Below are positions 57,699-64,000 of a stretch of DNA of 64,000 bases, in pieces. The stretch covers positions 262,978,180 to 263,042,179 of the forward strand of contig OY294067.1 of assembly GCA_958510875.1 (NCBI GenBank), in the 5' to 3' direction. This DNA comes from Endomychus coccineus (taxonomy: Eukaryota > Arthropoda > Insecta > Coleoptera > Endomychidae). The translations under genes were made by a program, and so were the position numbers. Under the pieces are notes generated by a model. It was not told where the DNA came from. It made no database searches and saw only the letters and a program-made list of their open reading frames with translations. Position 1 is the stretch's first letter, and each line of letters starts with the position of its first letter.

Positions 57699-59049
57699 CT
57701 GATTGGAAATAGATGAATCATCCACGATTCACTAATATCAACAAGATTTCACCCCGAATAAAGTTAGGAGCTTTCAGGAAAAATCGAAATCACCGTGTAA
57801 TATTCTAGTTCCTCATAAATCTCTGATCTGAATATTACGTGCATCAATTTCATGAAATCGCGATGCATCCCGGTAGTCAACAAACATTAAGAATTGAAAA
57901 CAATGGATTAATTTTTGTACGGAGCAGTAGATGAACTCGGAATCAAATTGGATTATAGAAGAAATCCATCTCCAATAACAGGTTAGTTGAATGTATTCTT
58001 TTGAATCTTTAATGACGGAATGATGTGACTTTATAAAGATTCAAATGGTTGAAGACATAATCTCGGCTGTCAATCTATGTTCGGGGCTCTTTTGAACGGC
58101 AGACGGGCACGTGAGTCTTACAATATCCTCGTGACTAACGCCATTCCGTAGGACATGCTTCTAATCCACCCTGGGTGGTACTGACATTTGTGTTACTCAT
58201 TCTTGTTCTAGTGACAATTTGAGACACATTCAAAGTTATTGATGAAAATTTTCTCTCGAAAAACTTGAACAAAGTTTTTTTCTCCCGATTCTAATCTAAC
58301 TAATGTGTAGTATACTGTCATATCTCCAGCTTGTAATACTCTTCGTATGATATGAATTATGCGGAAGATACAGTTCATAACATTTCAACATTGATATCTA
58401 GGTAGTTTTTGTGTTCAACGATGAACAAGTTCAAAATTTTGACAATATTCATATGAGAAATGAGAAATGCCCCGAGTGAAGATAGCAAAATATTTTTCTT
58501 GGTTCACAAATTTCAGAACTGATAAAAAATATGTTTAACTGAAAATAAATAGATTTGCTTAGAAATTTCACAGACAATCACAGAATTTGATGGAAGAAAA
58601 TAATTATTAGCTTCTAACAAAATTAATTGAGAATGCAATTTCAACCAATACTGTATTCTTTGATAATAATGCGGCATGTAATGAACACAATTGATTTTCT
58701 TAGAATAAAGTGTTACTAAAACGGAGTAATTGATTTCTTGCAGTCCATTATTTCAATAAACTACCACAAAGTAACGGCTTCAACCATTCAACAGAATACA
58801 ATATTTATATTATATTCATTTGAACTGCTTAACTTATAAGTCACTGCGAAAAATAGAGGAAATCATCATAAATTTTATGACGGTACTGGGACATTATGAA
58901 AAGCGCGGTACCCTACAGAGGCCAGGATCTTTGCAAATTGCAAATTTATAGTAACTAGCTACTCATTTCACCCTTTTATTTTGTTAGAATATCTACTGAA
59001 CCCAATACAACAAATTTATTATTCTACATCTTGTAGTTACTTCCTTAGT
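57699..59049. other. No recognised gene
   Basis: AT-rich, no motif seen. Confidence 0.5.
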
Positions 59050-59430
59050 GATTTTATAAACATTATTTATTTATTTAACTTGATTTGTACATCCACGGGA
59101 CAATAGTCCCAAATAATACATATACAAGTTTTGTATCCAACAAGTCATTTATAAAATTGTGAACCAAAGCAAGTGATATTTTAATAATCAATATAGAGTA
59201 TATGGAGCTTGGTAAGCCAAAGTTTTAATCTGTGATTAAAATTGTGTAGCAGACACATTTGGGAATTTGAGTTGAGGAAACTTAGCACCTAGCAATATTG
59301 AAATTCACAATAAGTTTGTTAATAAAGGCAGAACAACCACATTTGTTGCGAAAGAAACACATAACATTTGTTTCTGCCAGGTTGTATGATATGGTATTCT
59401 AAACAATATATAAGATAGCAAAACCTCACA
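59050..59430 (-). mobile_element. Probable LINE 3' end fragment
   Basis: The minus strand reads FNHRLKLWLTKLHILYIDY near 59240 and ends with the codons for CPVDVQIKLNK and a TAAATAAATAA tail near 59060. This is a common ending for Jockey/CR1-like LINEs in insects (F-RRLK--L, then a G-LS-GCTNQVK-like tail). No catalytic part is present. Assignment is tentative. Confidence 0.4.
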
Positions 59431-59477
59431 ATCAACAGCAACGTTCAGCAATTTATGCAAAAAGAAGGAAGAGTCTT

Positions 59478-59618
59478 TCAAAGTAGATTTCCGCGGATAG
59501 CTAATTTAAAAAAATCTTGGCTTCCGGATGGATTCCGCGTCACAATAGCTCGACTTGACTTGATGATCAAGTCGTGCTATTGTGACACGGAATTCATTCG
59601 GAAGCCAAGATTTTTTTT
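59478..59618. repeat. Long hairpin related to the 156-bp insertion
   Basis: ATCTTGGCTTCCGGATGG near 59514 and CCGCGTCACAATAGCTCGAC near 59535 are mirrored by CAAGTCGTGCTATTGTGACA at 59569 and ATTCGGAAGCCAAGATTTTT near 59597. The stem is roughly 48 bp with a handful of mismatches and a loop of about 8 bases. Both arms match the 3' half of 47635-47790. Confidence 0.85.
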
Positions 59619-61240
59619 GAAAAGCTTTTGCTCTACGTAATTCCAAGCATTCAATACCAGCAAGTTTTATCCTTATTTCATACTCAAATTTTTATATGGA
59701 AAGCTCAATTTAAAAAGCAGAAGCTTGACAAACTTATTTTGCACGAACTAAACAGTTATAAAATGATTTTAGAGCCTTAATATCACAAATTCTGTGACAC
59801 GGTTTGATCTCCTCTCATTACAAATGTATTTTATGTTATATAATTATGTTTCGGAAAGCTTATTAGTATCGTTTTTTTTTGTGAAGTTGGCATCGACTTT
59901 ATGAATATATCAAAGTTTATTAAGTGTAATCTTGTTTCTATTTTTTTTAGAAACATACTACCATTATTATGTTTAGATTTATATAAATTATGTGAAATAT
60001 ATTATTCTTATGTTTTTTCAATAATATATTGTTTTTCAGATACTTTTCATTTATTATTTCTATTTATAAAATTTTATATTATAAAATGTATTTTTCTTTA
60101 AAGGAAATGATTTTCCGCTTGGGGTAAATTATGAAAAAAGAATATGTGGCCGGTTCCCCTTTCAAAGTCATTATGTAGCTTTTCGGCTATTGCGTTTTTA
60201 AGCCCCTGTTTCAAATTGCTGCACCTCGATACTTGCCATTGTTTTCCACATAAAATACGAGATCCAGACTTACTTTTCTAGATCAATCATTATACCGTCA
60301 ACTCCACAAAAAACTATTGAGGTACAAGTGAGCGTGAGCATTTACTAATTTCTACAATAATATTGACAAGTTTCAACCTCGCTACCTACTATAAATTAGT
60401 TGTCTCAAATTATTGAAACCGTTTTTAACGTCCGTGGATCTATAGGAAAATATTTGATCAGCATAGCTCCATTTCTTCTAACCAACAGTGCTCCAATGTT
60501 CATATTACAAAACAAATGTTATTAAATAGTCACGCAGCATCTCGGATTTAAGAGTATAATGCACCATAAATACAATTACAAATCATTTATTTAAAAGCAT
60601 GTCACTTTGAAGATGAGGCAAGCAACTGCCAGTGAAGATCTCTTTGAGGTTTATCTCAGCTTGTAATCGTAATTTCAATCTGAATAAGAAGTGTCAATTA
60701 GGAATTTCTAGCAACAATTCCTTACGATTATATCTTTAAGAATGATATATAGTATTGTATCAAAAATAGAAAAGTTAATGTAGAAGATAATGTATGATTT
60801 ACTTTGGAAGATCTGACTAATCAGTTCCACAATTGAAATGTAAATGGCGCAAAAACTATTCAATCAACAAATTGTTATGAAGTTAACGAATTATCCCATT
60901 AGTACAGTATCTGCAAACAAGATGAAACACTGTTGAATTGAATATTGAAATTACTTAGTCTTTAATTCGTGATTGTCTTAGTAACAAGTTGATTTACCAT
61001 TTAGGATACTTTTCAACGACGCTATAATTTTTATCTGAATGAACAAAGAAGGTGTTATAGATACAATCAATTTATCATCTTAGATTGAGGTAATAAAACA
61101 TATTTAGTGAGTTATAGTCTGCGCAATTATTGGGATTAACTTGAAAACTAGATAGACAATTTATTGCACAACTGAAACCTGATCTACATTTTTCAAAACT
61201 CCGATGGTTATTTATGATATATATGTATATATACATGAGT
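59619..61240. other. No recognised gene
   Basis: Very AT-rich, with T-runs near 59870-60100. No motif or repeat seen. Confidence 0.5.
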
Positions 61241-61630
61241 TTAAAGTTTTTTAAGAGATATAGAATTAAATTTTCTGAATTATGAACATAACTAACTTAA
61301 CATAGAATTATAAAGATGAATTAACGTAAGACATTGGAACATAGGCGGGATTCGACCCCACATTACTGGATATCTAGTCCAGGGTGTTTAACAATTACAC
61401 CACTTTGGTCCCATCAAATTTTTATATTTTTGTGAATATAAACCTCTGGAGGGATAGTAGATCATTGATGAACACAATGCGATTCGATGCCCTACCATAG
61501 ATCAACTATTCACGCACATTCATCTGAAGTTCAGTTGTTTTGAAGTAGGGATTGTAGGTTAGAGTGATACTATGATTGGCAATTACTCGACAGTACTTAT
61601 GCAATGACAACATCCCGGTTCTTAAATATA
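61241..61630 (-). repeat. tRNA-like repeat, copy 1
   Basis: The unit contains a tRNA-like segment at 61342-61412 on the minus strand (starts GGGACCAAAGTGGTGTAATT; B-box-like GGGTCGAATCCCG). Flanking parts shared with copies 2 and 3 include AGATATAGAATTAA, GCGATTCGATGCCCTACCAT and TTGTAGGTTAGAGT. Confidence 0.8.
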
Positions 61631-61723
61631 TTTCAATAGAACCAACTGAGAAATGTTCTGGCTTTAAGTATTAACAAGTTCAGAGTTTCTTTGCCTGATT
61701 GGCCACAATTTCGTGTAGGTACA

Positions 61724-62075
61724 TTAAGAGATATAGAATTAATTCTTCTGAATTATGAAGATGACTAGGATAATTTAACATAGGATTATAAAGATGAATC
61801 AACGTAACATATTGAACCATAAGCGGGATTCGAACCCACATTACTAGATGTTCAGTCCGGGGTGTTTACCAACTTTGGTCCCACCAAATTTTTATATTTT
61901 TGTACATGTAAACCTCTAAAAGGATAGCGGATCATTGTTGAGAACAAAGCGATTCGATGCCCTACCATAGATCAACTATTTACGCACATTCATCTGAAGT
62001 TCAGTCGTTTTGAAGTTACGATTGTAGGTTAGAGTATTACTGTGACTGGCAATTACTGGACAGTACTTATTCAAT
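61724..62075 (-). repeat. tRNA-like repeat, copy 2
   Basis: Direct repeat of copy 1. The tRNA-like segment at 61820-61882 (minus) has lost about 9 bp in the D-arm region but keeps GGTTCGAATCCCGC. Confidence 0.8.
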
Positions 62076-62079
62076 TGCG

Positions 62080-62395
62080 AATCATAGTTATACTCTAACC
62101 TGCAATCCTCACTTCAAAACGATTGAACTTCAGATGGATGTGTGTGAATATGGTAGGGCCTCGAATCGCATTGTGTTCATCAATGATTCACTATCCATTC
62201 AGAGGTTTATATTTACAAAAATATAAAAATCTAACGGGACCAAAGTGGTGTAATTGATAAACACCCTGGACTAGACATCCAGTAATGTGGGTTCGAATCC
62301 CGCCTAAAGTTCAATGTTTTACGTATATTCATCTTTATAATCCTATGTTGAATTATCTAAGCTACCTTCATAATTCAGAAAATTTCGGAAAATTT
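62080..62395 (+). repeat. tRNA-like repeat, copy 3 (inverted)
   Basis: Inverted relative to copies 1 and 2. Its tRNA-like segment at 62236-62305 is the best of the three: D-stem GTG/CAC, anticodon stem CTGGA/TCCAG with a 7-base loop (CTAGACA), T-stem GTGGG/CCCGC, and a canonical B box GGTTCGAATCC at 62290-62300. The 5' GGGACCA has no 3' partner, so no acceptor stem forms. It is therefore not a functional tRNA gene but tRNA-derived. Confidence 0.8.
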
Positions 62396-62509
62396 CTGTT
62401 ATTAATACTCATTACTCGAAACCAATACGCCAACATTTTCTATGCGTCCATTTTCAAGAATTTTTTCCATGCTTCGGTCTTTCTGCCAAAAACTGGCCAA
62501 ATCGTCTGA

Positions 62510-62832
62510 AATTGAGAAGAAAAATGTTGGCACCTTCATCAACTTGTAGTTTTTATGTAAAAAAAAGCTTATGTGAGTGCCTACATTTTCTTTCATGTTT
62601 TAACCCACCCATATCATTAAAATCACAGTTATTCTCCAAAAATTGGGTATTGTCAGCCCAGAATGAACCAAAAAATAATCTTGGTCACACATTTGAATGA
62701 TCAAAATATTTATCATAATATCTCCCCTCCCCAGGGGTTAAACATGAAAGGAAATGTTGGCACTCACACAAGCTTTTCTTTTACATAAAAACTACAAGTT
62801 GATGGATGTGCCAACATGTTTTTCCCAATTTC
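62510..62832. repeat. Fold-back repeat E (short, ~97-bp arms)
   Basis: AACTTGTAGTTTTTATGTAA near 62541 and GTGAGTGCCTACATTTTC near 62573 pair with ATGTTGGCACTCACACAAGC near 62754 and TTACATAAAAACTACAAGTT near 62781. The loop is ~127 bp. It lacks the core motif of the other fold-back repeats. Confidence 0.85.
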
Positions 62833-63047
62833 ATATATCTAAACGTAAAATACCTGGATGGAGAAATTTTAATTTTCGATACTGTGTTCCATAGAAGTAT
62901 CTACAATTGCCCGGCCAAACTCAATAGATAGATCCATTCATTCGAATCATTTTATTCTCCATCTCATATACCACCGATCAGATTTCTTAATGCAAATGCT
63001 TCAAAGAGTAAAAGGAATAGTCGGGTCAAATTAGACGTTAAAAATGT

Positions 63048-63982
63048 GAAAGCCCGGAATTTTTTCCAAACAGACCAATCAACTTAATTTTTTTGCAAAT
63101 CGTTCCTGGACGGATACTGAACGATATTGAACTTTAAGATCTGATCGCTCGACAATTTTTCATCTGTTAAACCGGAAATTGGCCACTTTGCATAGGAAAA
63201 TTTATTGTAAAATTTGTAAAATTGGTAAGTATTGCCAAAATTGGCTGAAAAACTCCACTCGGGGGTTTTCGGGATCACGATTCCGGAGTTAGATTTACCA
63301 TTTTCGACCGCAGTATCTAGTAATTGGCCAATTATATTTCTGAAAAATAGTTGAATTTAATAAGATCGTAATTTTTGTTGAAAATAACTAAAACATTTCA
63401 CTCGTGAGTTTTCGAAGTCGATGATCACGATTCCGAAGTTACATTTACCATTTTCCACCGCGGTAGCTGGAAATTGGCCAATTTTATGTCAGAAAAATGA
63501 ATAAATTAGGTAATTTCGTAATTTTTGTTGAAAATGGCTAGAAAATTCACTCGGAAGTCATTTGATATTGGATATGAAACAAATGATTTACAGTCACGGA
63601 TAAATTCCCTGACTTTTGATAGCAGTGCCAATTTCAACAAAAATTACGAAATTATTAAATTTGGCTATTTTTCAGACATATAATTGGCCAATTTCTAGAT
63701 ACTGCGGTCGAAAATGCTAAATCTAACTTCGGAATCGTGATCAGCGACCCCGAAAACCCCCGAGTGGAGTTTTTCAGCCAATTTTGGCAAAACACTTTCC
63801 AATTTTACAAACAAATTCTTACAATGAATTTTCCCATGAAAATTGGCCAATTTTCGGTTTAACAGGTGAAAAATGGTCGAGCGACTAGATCTTAAAGTTC
63901 AATATCGTTCTGTGTCCGTCCAGAAACGATTTGCAAGAAAAATTAAGTTGATTGGTCTGTTTGGAAAAAATCCCGAGCCTTT
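63048..63982. repeat. Fold-back repeat F (~935 bp)
   Basis: AAACAGACCAATCAACTTAA near 63068 pairs with TTAAGTTGATTGGTCTGTTT near 63944. The centre is near 63515. The core lies near 63259 (GGGGGTTTTCGGGATCACGA) and 63397 (TGATCACGATTCCGAAGTTA), and inverted near 63731-63770. The modules carry AATTGGCCAATT and GACCGCAGTATCTAG. The left arm has two modules and the right arm one full module plus a partial one. Confidence 0.88.
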
Positions 63983-64000
63983 TTGCTTAATTGACTCGAC

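Noticed and set aside
62236..62305. Candidate functional tRNA gene
   Set aside because: The anticodon and T arms fold, but the 5' GGGACCA has no complementary 3' strand, and two decayed sister copies lie nearby. It is a tRNA-derived repeat.
61241..62395. CRISPR-like or satellite array
   Set aside because: Only three long units in mixed orientation with no regular spacers; this is a eukaryotic repeat cluster.

Overview
This window looks like intergenic or heterochromatin-like DNA from an insect. It is AT-rich, has no convincing host gene, and is packed with transposable elements typical of arthropod genomes: a BEL/Pao LTR element, Jockey/R1/RTE-type LINE fragments, Penelope-like elements, and Tc1/mariner-like DNA transposons. 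A beetle is plausible, but the sequence does not prove the order. Almost everything recognisable is a decayed transposon. The exception is one complete, young BEL/Pao element at 16712-22632 (minus strand), with identical 267-bp LTRs, a 5-bp target duplication and one uninterrupted 1689-codon ORF.

Layout. 1-9 kb: degenerate Tc1/mariner-like transposase pieces, AT-rich local duplications, a 52-bp tandem repeat, and two oppositely oriented pieces of an RNase H-bearing LINE. 9.6-10.9 kb: a fold-back repeat. 11.4-13.6 kb: a 1.14-kb offset direct duplication. 14.2-14.6 kb: mariner C-terminus. 15.8-16.7 kb: a non-autonomous repeat, with a second, inverted copy at 34.1-35.1 kb. 16.7-22.6 kb: the BEL element. 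24.9-25.8 and 30.3-30.8 kb: two more fold-back repeats. 26-29.5 kb: a broken Cys-rich/acidic gene fragment, LINE tails and a transposase scrap. 32.7-34 kb: Penelope-like remains. 37.3-45 kb: five LINE fragments on both strands. 46.0-48.2 kb: a DNA transposon with ~290-bp inverted termini and a broken ~361-codon transposase, itself carrying a 156-bp insertion. 48.4-49.4 kb: LINE fragment and a 166-bp duplication. 49.7-51.8 kb: the largest fold-back repeat, abutting a 340-bp tandem duplication. 52.5-54.6 kb: a Penelope-like element. 54.8-57.5 kb: a 2.7-kb DNA transposon with a spliced but broken transposase-like gene. 59 kb: LINE tail and a hairpin. 61.2-62.4 kb: three copies of a tRNA-like repeat. 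62.5-64 kb: two fold-back repeats.

The most unusual feature is the set of fold-back repeats. Five of the six (9.7, 24.9, 30.3, 49.7 and 63.0 kb) have unrelated-looking outer arms but share a short core, close to TCGCTGATCACGAATCCG, repeated once or several times inside each arm in inverted arrangement. No protein is associated with them. Other points of interest are the DNA transposon at 54.8 kb with subterminal repeats, the pair of non-autonomous repeats sharing reading frames but not both ends, and the 156-bp insertion with a long target duplication. Family assignments come from protein motifs read by eye; no database search was run.
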